Below, in pieces: positions 1-10,999 of a DNA stretch of 64,000 nucleotides (positions within the stretch are counted from its first letter, which is position 1; every line of letters starts with the position of its first letter). The DNA is from Prorocentrum cordatum (taxonomy: Eukaryota; Sar; Dinophyceae; Prorocentrales; Prorocentraceae), in contig CAUYUJ010018734.1 in assembly GCA_963575745.1 (NCBI GenBank), positions 1-64,000 of the forward strand, given 5' to 3'. Made by a program: the position numbers and the translations under genes. The notes under the pieces are model-generated. The model worked only from the letters and a program-made list of their open reading frames with translations, was not told the origin of the DNA and made no database searches.

Positions 1-24
1 CGCAATTGTGGCGCGGCGCACGCG

Positions 25-170
25 GTCTCGGCCTCGCCGTTGGGCGCACTCCTCGGCACATAGGCCGCTTGCAGCGCCAGAGCGGCGCCGGGGACACCAG
101 ATGCGGGAACACCAGCTGCATGCAAAGAGCTCTCGCTGAATCCCCCCCTTTGCTGCCCCTTCTCCCTTCG
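25..170. repeat. Diverged dispersed repeat, copy 1
   Basis: The segment resembles 5255-5365: both contain a TCGGCCTCGCCG core, a CTCGNNAC step and a short CGGCGCCGG palindrome in the same order. Coordinates are approximate and nothing points to coding. Confidence 0.4.
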
Positions 171-206
171 TCCATCCCGACCCCTCCTGGGAGCCAGGGA
201 GGTCTA

Positions 207-370
207 GGCCTCCCAGATGGGTCCGAGTAGATGGGCCGGAGAGTAGCACCGTATCGCCGATGCATCGCCGATGCGTCTCGATGTGGAGCCCAGTTTTCTT
301 AACGCCGACGGCGCCGATGCATCGCCGATGTCGCCGATGTCGCCGATGCATTGGCGATGCGGGGGAGGAG
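207..370. repeat. Partial MITE-like element, GCATCGCCGAT family
   Basis: The left arm (207-250, beginning GGCCTCCCAGATGGG) matches the terminal inverted repeat of the complete copy at 32084-32299. It is followed by the same run of GCATCGCCGAT units (255-360). The right arm is missing and (GAG)n replaces it, so this is a truncated copy. Confidence 0.55.
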
Positions 371-880
371 GAGGAGGACCCAGACCGTCGAGCGTCGCAA
401 GGGATCACGACCAGCGTGCTTTCACGCGTTCGGCCTCCGGGGGCCGTGTTGGGGGCCGGGGGTCACACAGAGTCGGCCCGCGGAGAAGCAAATGCCCCGA
501 AGTGGGGTCGGGAGGTCTGGGGGCGCACGTCGCTTTAGACAGACCGCGAGGCCCGAGGTCTGGGGAGGGGTAATTAGGCGTGGGCGGCTTATAGCGGGGC
601 TCACAGGTTCTAGGGTGTTGGGAAGTTTCTTAGGGCCTCCCACCGTGATATGTTTCGTTATTATGTCAAGCCCCGTCGCCTCCTCCACCACCTTTCGCAC
701 TTATCCCCCTGTCCGCACTGCCCTTCTCTGAGTATTCATCGCCACCTTCTTCATCATCAGTATTAATTTCAGGTTACGTGTCCATAAACAGTGCTTGCAC
801 TTCGGGGTTCTCACTTCTGGAATAAGTAACTGGACCTGTGCGTCGATCTGGGAGCTATGCTGTCGCCGTCGCCGCCTAAA
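371..880. other. Unassigned intergenic DNA
   Basis: I see only GC-rich frames without domain features and an AT-richer stretch from 700. No RNA gene or conserved motif was recognised. Confidence 0.3.
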
Positions 881-943
881 CTGCACAACGTAGAATGCAC
901 CACATAAATCGAACAACATAGATTATCCTTTCTAAAAGAGTAT

Positions 944-1800
944 TAGGATCCCCCCCCTGGACTTATCGGGCCCACTTGGGGATGTGCAATCTGCAGACGA
1001 TTCTGCCCCATCCTCTATCCGAAATATGAATGCGTACCATCCCAGGTAGGCCGGCATCCCCACACCCATCTTCTGCAAAAAGTACTACGCGCTCACATTC
1101 GCCATCAACCACAATGGTTGCGCAACATTGGTTTGCAAAAAAGTGTGCGCGCTCTCGCGAATTCGTAAGAATACCATGGGTTCTTCAGCATTGTCACCAA
1201 ATTCTGCCAGACGGGACTCCCGCGCCGCATGTCGAACTCATCTGACAGCCATTGCGCGCGTGCTGGGGGGGGCACGCTCCGCGTCAAATAACACCCCGCA
1301 GGGCCACTCGCGCGCGTCGGCCGCGCGCGCATGTCGAAGTCCTTCCAAAACCTTGATCACCGACGCGAGGACATCGTCATCGTTATCGGCGGGCGTGGTC
1401 AGCATCGGCGCCATCATGTGCCTTGCCGTCGTCATCGCCACCATCGTCACCATCATTGCTACTCCTCATCATCGCGACTACCGCTACTGGCGTCGCCATA
1501 ATACCGCGCCCGCCCAAGTCACCGACTCGCACTGAAGCGCCCGCTGGGAAGTGCCCAGCGGCCAACGCCAACGCACCCGCGTCGGCCGTGCCGCAATAGC
1601 TGGCCTTTGCGCGCGCGAGCATTCGCGGGCTAGCGCGGCCGCAGAGAAGCACATGCCAACGCCAAGCACTCATCGCAATCGCCGTCGCATGGGTTTTGCA
1701 AGCCGAGTTGCGGGTGGGTGGGCGGGATGATTGCGCGAGCAGTGGCGTTGACAACGCATTGCCAGCATTGGTGAAATAATTATGTTTTCTTAAAGATATT
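944..1800. repeat. Higher-order repeat unit 1
   Basis: The unit begins with TAGGATC plus a C-run, passes through a CCGGCATC block and ends with a GC-rich block (about 1255-1740) containing ACCGCGCCCGCCCA, CCGACTCGCACTGAA and GATTGCGCGAGC. All of these recur in the same order in the unit at 1801-3161. The 880-943 stretch before it has degenerate TGCACCACATA repeats, as also occur at the ends of later units. Confidence 0.6.
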
Positions 1801-2313
1801 TAGGATCTGCCCCCCCCCCCCCGTCATCCGCCCCCGCTGCGTATTGAAATTTACATACAAGTCTGCCCCGCTGTCACTCCTAAATTTGAGCTCATATCAC
1901 CCAAGCTAAGCCGGCATCGCCCCCCCTCCATCTTTGGGAAAATATTATGCGCGCACTCCCGTTTATCACAAATCACAAAGTCTCAAGAACCATTTGCAGA
2001 AAAATTGACGCAGCACACGCGCGCGCGTCGTTGCGCGCGCACTCCGAAATCCTTCAAAAACAGTTGTTGTCGCAAGGATTTCAAAATCGAGCGTTTTTTA
2101 TCTATAATACATATGTATATATATATATACATACATACATACATATACACGAAAAAACTTGCGCTCGCGCTCTAACGAGTTTGGAAGACAACCATATGTT
2201 TCCAACATGTGCATAACATGCTACCAAACGGGCTTCGCGCGCGCATGTCGAAATCGATCGAGAGCCCTTGCGCGCGTGTTGTCGCTAGAACATTTCGGAA
2301 AGAAAAAAAAAAA

Positions 2314-2360
<47 letters not shown>

Positions 2361-3161
2361 ACCCGCGCGCGCGTCGTCGCGCGCGCATGCCGAAATCTTT
2401 CAAAAACCTCAAGTTTCGTAAGGGTTTCAAAACCGAGTGTCCCGAAACCATATAAACAAACAGTTGGTTTCGCAAAAACCGGTTTCAGAAAAACCTGCGT
2501 TCGCGCTCTTGCGAATATTTAAGAGAACAAGTGATTGTTCAACATACTCATGCTATCCAGCCCAGCGGGCCAGTCACGCCGCATCCCTAAATCATTCGAA
2601 CGCCCTTGCGCGCGTGATGGGGGGCACGATCCGTGTCAGATAATACCATGCGGGCCACTCGCGCGTCGGCCGCGCGCGCGTGCCGAACTCCTTACAGAAC
2701 CTTCACCACCGACGCGAAAACGCCGTCATCTTCGTCGGCGTGATCAGCATCGGCGCCGTCATTGAGCGCGCCGTTAGTCACCAGCATCGCTACTATCATC
2801 ATCGCGTTAACCGTTGTCGACGTTGCCCTGATACCGCGCCCGCCCATGTCGCCGACTCGCACTGAAATGCCCGCTGGGATGTGCCCAGCGGTCAGCACCA
2901 CCGCGGCCGCGTCGGTCTCGCCAAAGTAGCTGGCCGCTGCGCGCGCGTGCGCGCCGAGAGAAGCATGGCACGGCCGCAGAGAAGCACACGCCAACACCAA
3001 GCATTCATCGCAATCGCCCCCGCATGGGTTTTGCAAACCAATTTGCGGGTGGATGGGTGGGATGATTGCGCGAGCTATAGAGTGGACAATTTCAAGCTGA
3101 GCATCCCCATAGATTGCACCAACAGCTTGCGTCGAATAGATTCTCCTTTCTAAAAACAGAA
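1801..3161. repeat. Higher-order repeat unit 2
   Basis: It has the same TAGGATC/C-run start and the same GC-rich block (about 2600-3070) as unit 1. It is longer because of inserted subrepeats of about 85-110 bp around CGCGCGCATGYCGAAATCC, each followed by a GGATTTCAAAATCG arm that could pair with it, and a poly(A) run. Confidence 0.6.
2300..2358 (+). repeat. Poly(A) tract
   Basis: About 55 of 59 bases are A, interrupted once or twice. It lies inside higher-order repeat unit 2, immediately before a CGCGCGC subrepeat. It could be a retroposed tail or a slippage tract; no coding remnant precedes it. Confidence 0.7.
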
Positions 3162-3876
3162 TAGGATCTACCCCCCCCCCGGCGTTATCGGCCCCCCTTT
3201 CGCATATGTAAATTCTATACGATTCTGACCACATGTCCATCCTAAATATGAAGTCGCTATGTCCCAGGCCAACCGGCATCCCCCCCTGCATACTGTAAAC
3301 AATGTCACTGCATAGTGGAAAAACACACTATGCGGTGACATTCTTTGTTATAGCATAAAACTTATTCGCGAATCCCTTGCAAAAAAAATGGGACGAAGTG
3401 CGCACGCGCGCGCCGTCGCGCGCGCATGCCGAAATCCTTCACAAACCTTCGGTGCCGGAAGGATTTCGCAATCGAGTTCCCAAAAAACATACAAAAACAC
3501 AGGGTTTCGCAACATTGATTTGCTAACAAAGTTTCCGCGCGAGCTCTTGCGAAATCTTAAGAAAACCATAGGTGTTTCAAGATTTTAACAAAATGCCATT
3601 AACTATTAAACGGACGTCGCGCGCGCGCATGTCGAAATCTGTCGAACGCCCTTGCGCGTGTGCCGTCGCGAGAATCCTCTGCAAAAAACGGGACGAAGTG
3701 CAGACGCGCGCGTCGTCGCGCGCGTATGCCGAAAACCTTCAAAACCCATCGGTTTCGGAAGGATTTCAAAATCGTGTCTCCAAAAAACCTACAAAAACAC
3801 AAGGTTTCGCAACACGGATTTTCAACAAAAGCGTGCGCGCGCGCTCTTGCGTCGTCGTCGTCGTCCTCCCTCTTCC

Positions 3877-3909
<33 letters not shown>

Positions 3910-4830
3910 CTCGCCGTCGTCGTCTTCTGTCTTTCCTCGTCGTCGTCGTCGTCTTGGCGTCGTCGTCGCCCGTTCGTTGTCGCCGTGGTCGTCCTTTCCT
4001 CCTTGCGTCGTTTCGTTTCGTCGTGCGTTACAAAAACACAAGGTTTCGCAACACGGATTTTCGTGCGCGCGCGCTCTTGCGTCGTCGTCGTCGTCGTTCG
4101 TCGTCGTCGTCGTCGTCGTCGTCCGTCGTCGTCTTCTGTCTTTCCTCGTCGTCGTCGTCGTCTTGGCGTCGTCGTCGCTTCCGTCGTCGTTGTCGCCGTG
4201 GTCGTCTTTCCTCCTTCGTCGTCTTCGTCGGCGTTTCGTCGCTGTCCCTCCTATTTCGTCGCCGTCGTCGTCGTCGTCGTTTTCACTCCTCCCTCGTCGT
4301 TATCCTCCTCCCTCGTCGTCGTCGTCGTCGTCGTCGTTGGCGTCTCGTCGTCGTCCCTCCTATTTCGTCGCCGTCGTCGTCGTCTTCGTCGTCGTTGTCG
4401 TCGTCGTCGCCTTCCCTCCTCCCTCGTCGTTGTCGTCGTCGGCGTCGCCGTCCTTCCTCCTTCTTCGTCGTTCGCGTCGTCGCCGTCTCCCCTCATCCAT
4501 CGTCGTTGTCGTCGTTGTCGCCTTCGTCGTCCTCCCTCCTCCCTCGTCGTCGTCTTCGTTGGCGACGTCGTCGTCGTCGTCTTCGTCGTCGTCGTCGGCG
4601 TCGGCGTCGTCGTCGTCTTCGTCGACGTCGACGTCGGCGGTGTCGTCGTAGTCGGTGTCGGCGGCGCCGTCGTCGTCGTCGTCGTTGTCGTCGTCGGCGT
4701 CGGTGTCGTGGCCAAGTGCCATGTGGTACCTACCGTCACGGTCTTGTCTTAAGAATTCTTGCGACCAAGTTGCGGGTGGGTGGGTGGGATGTTTGCGCGA
4801 GCAGTGGAGGTGGTCAGGCGCGGTGCAGGG
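3162..4830. repeat. Higher-order repeat unit 3 with expanded (CGT)n
   Basis: The third TAGGATC/C-run start is followed by several CGCGCGCATGYCGAAATCC subrepeats (3398, 3613, 3700). The middle is replaced by a (CGT)n/(CGTCCT)n tract from about 3848 to 4712. The unit closes with the GCGGGTGGGTGGG / TTTGCGCGAGCAGTGG segment that ends the GC-rich block in the other units. Confidence 0.55.
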
Positions 4831-4834
4831 TAGT

Positions 4835-5000
4835 CATTTGCACCACATAGGTTGCATCACATTTATTGCACCACCAAGATAGCACAACCGATATTGCACC
4901 AAACAGCTTGCTCCAAGTCGATTGCACTACATAAGGGGCGCACGACGTAGATTGCTTCGCATATGTTGCACCACATAGATTGCAACACATGCATTGCTCG
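4835..5000. repeat. Degenerate TTGCACCACATAGAT tandem repeat
   Basis: About ten imperfect 14-20 bp units around TTGCACCACATAG. Related runs occur at 880-925, 3110-3135 and 13083-13215, so this is a dispersed family. Confidence 0.6.
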
Positions 5001-5254
5001 ACCCTCCACCCCCCCCCCACGGGGCGCACGAGCCAGCCACCCCACCCAGCCTGGCGAGGCCCCTGCGGGACCCAGGCTCGGTGCACACGCCTGCCCAGCT
5101 GTCGCCCAGGGGAGCGGCACGTGCGCCGACCCAGGGCCCAAGACCGACCCGGCCAGGCTCGGCTGAGGCGGATCCCCCGCGCTCCGCGGCGAGCATCGGG
5201 CCGGACGAACGGGGGGGATAGGGAAAGGGGGGGGTACGAAATTTGCTGCATGCA

Positions 5255-5365
5255 GCTGGTTTCGGCCTCGCCGAGGGGCCCATTCCTCGATACGTAGCCG
5301 CCTCCGGCGCCGGGAGGCGCCGGGAAGATCAGCTACGTGAGCTGATTCTCAAACACCCCCTTTGC
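5255..5365. repeat. Diverged dispersed repeat, copy 2
   Basis: Partner of 25-170, sharing the TCGGCCTCGCCG core and a palindromic CGGCGCCGGGAGGCGCCGG segment. Confidence 0.4.
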
Positions 5366-5925
5366 CATCCTCCCCTTGCGCTCGACCCGAGAGTGCCCGT
5401 GGGGGGGGAGGGCGCCACCTCCGCCGTCAGGCCCTGGGTGGGCTCCCGTCGCGGACAGCCGCCGCGCGCCGGAGGCGCTCCGACCCACGGCACGGTGCGC
5501 CGAGGAGGCGCGGTCGCCGTCGGGGGCGGGGTGGGCCCACGCTCACAGCACAGTCAACCCGCATAGTGAGGATGGGCAAGCTTCCCAAGGGTACCCCTGC
5601 ATCCTTGCCACCTCAGTCCTTGCTTCGCCGCTTCCGTTGGCCGCGCCCCGCTCGAGAAGCTTCGGCGTGGGCGCCCAAGGCCCCCGCATCCGAATCGCGC
5701 CTCCTTGTGGTGCGGGCCGACAGTTTGGCACGTCAAGGAAGGAACCAGCTTGCCGGCAGGTGCCCCCCGGACATCTCTTGTGCCCCAGGGGCCCACGGGG
5801 GCCCATGGGAGGCCTGGGACACCTTGGGAGGGCGACAGATCGACAGCAAATGTGTCCCTAGACGTCGTATAGCAGGATGCCATCTTTTGTGTGTCTACTG
5901 CATCAAGAAGTCCAGGGTGGTCAGC
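5366..5925. other. GC-rich DNA without a recognisable gene
   Basis: Overlapping frames are open on both strands, as expected from GC content. I see no conserved motif, signal peptide or domain in any of them. Confidence 0.3.
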
Positions 5926-6035
5926 GTCGGCCGGCAGGACACAACGAGAAGGACCCGAGCATGTTCGTCCTCCTCGGCGGGATGGTGGTCGCCGAGCGGG
6001 ACGGGCGGCAGTTGGCGCGCATGCCGGGGCCTCGG
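5926..6035 (+). other. Exon-like island: N-terminal half of a cyclic-nucleotide-binding domain (CNBD)
   Basis: One frame reads HNEKDPSMFVLLGG then VVAERDGRQLARM. This fits the CNBD pattern of a polar loop, then [MS]FxLLxGxVxVxRDG, then LARMGPG. It would be the first part of a beta-roll domain as found in cyclic-nucleotide-regulated kinases and channels. A possible acceptor AG precedes it (TCCAG at about 5910) and purine repeats follow. The next parts of the domain appear in order on the same strand at 11982 and 15655. The similarity is short and the splice sites are guesses. Confidence 0.35.
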
Positions 6036-6099
6036 CGTCGCGGAGGAGGGGGGAGTAGGAAAGGAGGGGGGAGGGGAGGGGATGAGATGGAGATGGATG

Positions 6100-6660
6100 G
6101 AGGGGAGGGAAGGAGGAGGAGGAGGAGAAGGACCAGTGCAAACACAAGACTCATCAACGATGTTGCAATAATAGACCCCCCCCTCCAAGTTCCCGCTCCA
6201 TTGGTTCCTACAAGGGGTTACTTTCATTGAGGGAACTGCCCAGTTGGAGGACATGTGATTGGAAATCCTGAACCGCGCCAGAACACCATTTCTGAGACTT
6301 CAACGAAGCGAATCAACGCTAACGTTGCATCCTGACGGTCCTAAATCGCGCCAGAACATTATTCCTGGGACTGCAACACAGCGAATCAACGTGATTGTTG
6401 CGCCCGGGCAGTCACACATCGCGCAAAAACATCATTTCTGGGACACCAGCCACAAGAATCCTTGAAACCGCTGTAAGTTCTTAAAAAGAATATGCGCGGG
6501 GCCAAGGCGAGAGCCACATTTTGAAAACGGCCGGCCCTTCCTCCATGAAATGTTTGCGAACTTTTCAGACGAATGCGCGCGGCGCTGAGGCGAGAGCTAC
6601 ATTTTGAAAACGGCCCACCCTCCATCCGTGAAACCGTTGCAAATTGTTCACGCTTCGCGA
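6100..6660. repeat. Dispersed repeat with an inverted copy at 45110-45730
   Basis: It starts with an (AGG)n edge and GACTCATCAACGATGTTG, then runs through 80-100 bp sub-repeats containing GCGCCAGAACA and later ACATTTTGAAAACGG. The same blocks occur reverse-complemented and in matching order near 45730 to 45110. The copies are clearly diverged. Confidence 0.6.
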
Positions 6661-6760
6661 ATCCCGCCAGCCCATTCAGAAGCCCTGCCCACGAGAGCTG
6701 ACGGGAAATGGAAAGCAGAGACGCATAGAGTGAAACAGAGCGGTCAAAGAGAGGAGGGGG
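6650..6760. repeat. Dispersed repeat, copy 1 (CACGCTTCGCG family)
   Basis: The segment with CACGCTTCGCG, CCCATTCAGAA and GAGAGCTGA recurs at 57970-58080 in the same orientation. Confidence 0.55.
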
Positions 6761-6949
6761 AGGAACGTGTTGAGCCGTGTTGGAGGCTATCTTGGAGCAT
6801 CGGAGGCCTTCTTGGAGCTATGGGGCGTTGAGGTGTACCCACCCGCCCACAAGCCGTCTACCTAGCTCACTCCCACCCGCCTTCCCAGCACATCAGTAAC
6901 ACCCGGGCCCGAGCATGTGCAGCTGTCGTCGTTGGATGGACAATTATTG

Positions 6950-7185
6950 GGAACCAGAGCCGATCCCAGGTGCGCGACCCTTGGACGAGGTGCGCCACGC
7001 GTGCCAGGGACGCCACGCGCGCCAGGCACCCCTGGGGCCCGAGCGTGCCAGGCACGCCTGGTGCGCCAGATGCGCCACGTGCTCCGAGCGCGCCAGGTGT
7101 GCCGCACACTCCAGCCGCGCCAGGTGGACCACGTTCGGGACACGTGCAGAGTGCGTCAGGTGCGCCTGCGCACGTGACAGCACAC
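6950..7185. repeat. Degenerate GCGCCACGCGCGCCAGG tandem repeat
   Basis: Imperfect units of about 12-18 bp around GTGCGCCA/CGCGCCAGG. The high-GC open frames here on both strands are a by-product. Confidence 0.5.
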
Positions 7186-7239
7186 ATCGGGAAACATGTC
7201 GGCCCCCACCATCCTTATCGAGAACTAACGCCCATCATT

Positions 7240-7640
7240 GTGCCTGGTGGGCCTGCGCACAGCAGGCCACGCGCCACCACCCCCGCCGCCCCTGTCAAAA
7301 AATACTTGACAGTGATCGCGAAGTGGCCGCGCATGATCCAGAGTTAGCCGCCAGGTGCATTTTGTATTGTTGTTGTCAAGGATGGTAGCCCTGCGCACAG
7401 CAGGGAATATGCTGACACACCCGCCGTCCCTGACAAAAATAGTACAAAGTGCTCGCGGGCTTCACGAACATGACTCAAGACTTTGCCCCAAAGCGTACTT
7501 TGTATTGTTTTTTGGGCAGGTGTAGGGGTGGCCGCATCGGGTTGGCCGCGCATGTACCAGATGTGGAGGCAGAGTGCGTTTTGTATTGTTTTTGTTGACA
7601 GGGATGGTGGGGGGAGGGCCTGCATGGGGCCGGCATGGTT
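7240..7640. repeat. Degenerate tandem repeat of about 100 bp
   Basis: Blocks GCCTGCGCACAGCAGG, TGGCCGCGCATG and GTGCNTTTTGTATTGTT recur two or three times in order. No coding signature is seen. Confidence 0.5.
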
Positions 7641-7791
7641 CCGGGTTGGCCGCCGGCCGGGTGGGGGAGGGGGTGCATATGAAGAGGGAACAAAGATAAA
7701 CGCTTCCCAGAAGGGGAAGCGGGGCTCTCGGAAGGGGGAAAAAGGCATCGTTGGACCGCCTGCGCCCAGATGGCTGGTGAGATTTCAAGCT

Positions 7792-7868
7792 GAATGATCA
7801 TAAATGTGAAAGTCTCAGGCGAAGCGCCTGGCCCGCCCTACCCACACGTTTCGGGGTGCGACAGGGAG
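7792..7868. repeat. Dispersed repeat with an inverted copy at 45038-45112
   Basis: GTCTCAGGCGAAGCGCC and CGGGGTGCGACAGGGA occur reverse-complemented near 45040-45110. In the distal copy this block directly adjoins the ACATTTTGAAAACGG repeats. Here about 1.1 kb (6660-7780) separates them. Confidence 0.6.
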
Positions 7869-7887
7869 GAGTGATTCGTAACGGAGA

Positions 7888-8560
7888 GGATGGAGGAGGA
7901 GGAGGAGGAGGAGGAGGAGGAGGAGGAGGAGGAGGAGGAGGAGGAGGAGGAGGAGGAGGAGGAGAGGGACGAGGACCAGGACCAGGACCAGGACGAGGAC
8001 GAGGAGGAGGAGGAGGAGGAGGAGAAGGGGGGGGACGAGGAGAAGGAGGAGGACCGCGAGGAGGACCAGGAGGAGGCCGAGAACGAGGAGGAGGAGGAGG
8101 AGGGCGAGGAGGACGACGAGGGCGAGGGCGAGGAGGAGGTCTGTCCACCACGGCGGGACGGCGGTCGCCGAGCGGGACGGGCGGCAGCTGGCGCGCGTGC
8201 CGCGGCCATCGGGCCTCCGCGGGGTGGCCGCCGGGGGCGCATCTCGCGGCCCCGCCCGCCGATCGAGGCCTCCTCGGCGGGGGTCGTCACGGCCTGACCC
8301 GCTTCGAAGCTTTGTCCAGAGTGCACCCTTGGAGAGGCCCAGGGGCCGATTCTGAAGGAGGAGGAGCAGGAAGGAGGAAGGAAGGGAGAGGAAGGAAGGA
8401 AGGAAGGAAGGGAGGGAGGGAGGGAGGAAGGAAGGAAGGAAAGGAGGAGGAGGAGGAGGAGGAGGAGGGGGAGTGGAGGAGGAGGAGGAGGAGGAGGAGG
8501 AGGAGGAGGAGAAGGAGGAGGAGGAGGAGGAGGAGGAGGAGGAGGAGGGGCAGTGAGAGG
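7888..8560. repeat. (AGG)n microsatellite blocks
   Basis: Two purine tracts (about 7888-8140 and 8360-8560) flank a GC-rich island. Long Gly-, Glu- or Arg-rich frames here are artefacts of the trinucleotide repeat. Confidence 0.85.
8140..8215 (+). other. Exon-like island: diverged second copy of the CNBD segment
   Basis: The nucleotide run GTCGCCGAGCGGGACGGGCG is nearly identical to 5988-6007 and again encodes VAERDGRQLARV. The upstream hydrophobic strand is degraded. It is either a paralogous exon of a tandem-CNBD gene or a decayed duplicate. Confidence 0.3.
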
Positions 8561-8689
8561 GAGCGGGAGAGGGGGAGCGGGCGAGGTAGGCGCGCCCATG
8601 CCATATCTGACGTCCTACCCCTCCTTCCCTTTCCATCCATTACCATTGCGTAGAGCCCCTCTTTATTCGCACAGTCGAGTGTCCAAGAA

Positions 8690-8800
8690 GACATCGATCC
8701 CGAAAAAGTAACCGACCCACAGCATAGCATCACCTAGCATGGCATAGGAGATAACGGCAAAGCGCAGCATGGCGCAGCATGGCGCGGCATTGCTTAGGAA
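8690..8800. repeat. Short GCAGCATGGC / TAGCATGGCATAG repeats
   Basis: Several 10-14 bp imperfect units around AGCATGGC. Confidence 0.4.
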
Positions 8801-8814
8801 CCAGGGTGGGGAGA

Positions 8815-9480
8815 CGTGAGCAAATGCCGCCCCAATCGTGCTGCCAGCGCTGCAAAGAGAGCGCCATTCCACTGAACGCAGGATCCATATAAACTGAGGA
8901 ATGAGCAAACGTTACAGCGGGAGTTCCATCTAGAAGTACCAGCACGCAGGGACCAGGGTTAGGAGGCGCAAGCCACATGCTGATGCAAGAGCACGGCCTG
9001 CGCCCCGTCGAAAGTGTCAGTCTTTCGGACAGAGGTCCCAGAGCAAGTCAGGCATGCGGCTTCAGAAGTGAGGCCAACGCTGGAGTCCGAGCACCATTGT
9101 CAAGGATTAGTACTTCAGACTTGGAGGACACACTCTAGACGGAACGTTTTTTGAAGGACAGGCAATTTGGAAATGAGGCCAGCGTTGTAGTGCGGGGGGG
9201 GGCACCATATTGAAGTACTCAAAGCGCGGAAATGACGCCAGCGGTTGAGAACGACCCAGCGCCACAGCGGGACCTTTACGTCTAATGACCGAAAACACGG
9301 ACAGTGGCCGACCCTGTTGCGGGAGCACCAGCGGAAATGAGGCCGATGTTGCAGTTGGAGCACCCGCGTGAGGAAACGGGAATTTGGAAACGGAGCCAAT
9401 GCTGCAGCGGGCGCACCATTTCGGAATGACGGAAAGCGCGTGGATTTGACAAAAAAATAAGAAATAGCAGCATCTAGAAA
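8815..9480. repeat. Degenerate tandem repeat (GGAAATGAGGCCAGCG unit)
   Basis: At least six imperfect units contain GGAAATGAGGCC, GCTGCAGCGGG and GCACCATT at spacings from about 50 to over 100 bp. Confidence 0.55.
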
Positions 9481-9559
9481 ATTGTGTGTAAATTCAATGC
9501 GGTCATGGAGGGGGCGAAATATTCCCAGCACGTCTACGGGGGCGAGAGGAGAGACGCTA

Positions 9560-9990
9560 CTCTGAAACTGTAGAGGGAGAGGGAAGGGAAAAGGGGAGGA
9601 CGAGGAGGAGGAGGTTGGGGGGAGAGGTGGAGGGGGGGGAGATGTGAAAGGGAGGAGGAGGAGGAGGAGGAGGAGAAATGGATAAGAACGAGAGAACCGA
9701 ACAGAACCTGGGCAGAACAATCCTGGCGGAACGTTTTGGGGGTCGTTCCCGACCCTGCTGTGGAAGGGCCCCTTCCGCATCATCACTGCCATCGTCGTCG
9801 TCATCGTCGTCGTCATCACCATCATCACCATCATTATCAGCATCATCATCATCGCCATCGTCATCATCAGCATCAGCATTATCAGTTTCACCATCGTCAC
9901 CATCAGCAGCAGCAGCAACATCATCCTCACCATCCGCATGATCATCACCGCCGCCCTCATCAGCATCAACAACACCATAGCGCCGCCGTG
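9560..9990. repeat. (AGG)n then (CAT)n/(CAG)n microsatellites
   Basis: Purine tract at about 9570-9680, then imperfect trinucleotides at 9775-9985. Confidence 0.8.
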
Positions 9991-10115
9991 CTGTCCAGGC
10001 CCTTCCAGCAGCGCGGCGTCGGCCCCTCTTGCGAGAGCAGGTGGGGCAACCGGGCGGGCCAACACGTTCGCATGATTATGTTTTAGCCTCGGGGAAGAAG
10101 CACGACCGCTCACAA

Positions 10116-10993
10116 GACGGCATCACCAAGACCGTGCTGACCAGCTACCTCGCCAAGCTCGGCACCAAGACCTTCATAGGGGGCAATGGCAGCTGGCGGC
10201 TGCATCTATTCTCGGGAACTTCGGAGTCGGATTCTATTCTGTGTACCTCATCTAGGACGAGGCGCGCGTGATCAGCCAGAGCAGTGACGACGAGCAGTAC
10301 ATCTGGGAGTCTGGAACTGGCGGCTCCTTCACGGTGCAAAACGGAAACAGAGATGGCGCACGGCGAGATCAAGCGCGGCACAAAGACCATCTGTCATATG
10401 AAGGAGGACCAGTCATACTTCTTGGTGGAACGCCGCCTGCAGGATTTGGTCAAGAAGCATTCCCAGTTTATCAGGTTCCATGTTGATTTGCACGTCGGGA
10501 AGTCCAAGGAGAAGGAGGTTACGGATACCGAGGATGGGGGGAGGAGCAGAAGGACGAGGCAACAAGCCTAAGACCGAAGAGGCCGACGAGGAGACATAGG
10601 AGAAGGAGGAGAAGAACAAGAAAACCAATATGATTAAGGAGGTTTCTCACGAGTGGGGGCAGCTCAACAAGAACAAGTCGTTGAGGATGCGCAAGCCCGT
10701 GGACGTGACCAACGAGGAGTTCTTTGTGTTCTACAAGCCCTTTGTCAACCGACTGGGAGGACCACCTGGCCGTTGAAAACTTTAGCGTCGAGGGGCAATT
10801 GGAGTCCCGCGCGCTGCTTTTTCCGCCCCACGGCGGGCACCTTTTCGACTTGATCGGATCCAAAAGGAAGCGCGACAACATCAGGTTGCCCGCGCGACGC
10901 GTATTCATCATGGACGACCGTGACGAGATGATGCCCGAATGGCTCGATTCCGTGACAGGCGCTGTTGGTTCCGAAGGCTTGCCGCTGAATTCA
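10116..10993 (+). pseudogene. HSP90 (cytosolic type) pseudogene fragment
   Basis: HSP90 is the ATP-dependent cytosolic chaperone. Translation in shifting frames recovers a collinear stretch of its N-terminal ATPase and middle domains: LGTKTF (10116-10177), MAAGG (10186), GNFGVGFYSVYLI (10214-10252), SSDDEQYIWESGTGGSFTV (about 10277), KRGTKTICHMKEDQ and ERRLQDLVKKHSQF (10370-10480), EVSHEWGQLN (about 10640), [18 protein letters not shown] (about 10752) and [17 protein letters not shown] (about 10898). In-frame stops occur at 10253 and 10596, and the frame shifts at least five times. The N-terminal start and the C-terminal half are absent. No intron interrupts the match, which suggests a retroposed copy. 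I see no spliced-leader remnant upstream. Confidence 0.9.
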
Positions 10994-10999
10994 TTGGTG

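Noticed and set aside
3572-4850. Frames of 360-400 codons rich in Ser, Val or Arg
   Set aside because: They are translations of (CGT)n in its three frames and contain no non-repetitive domain.
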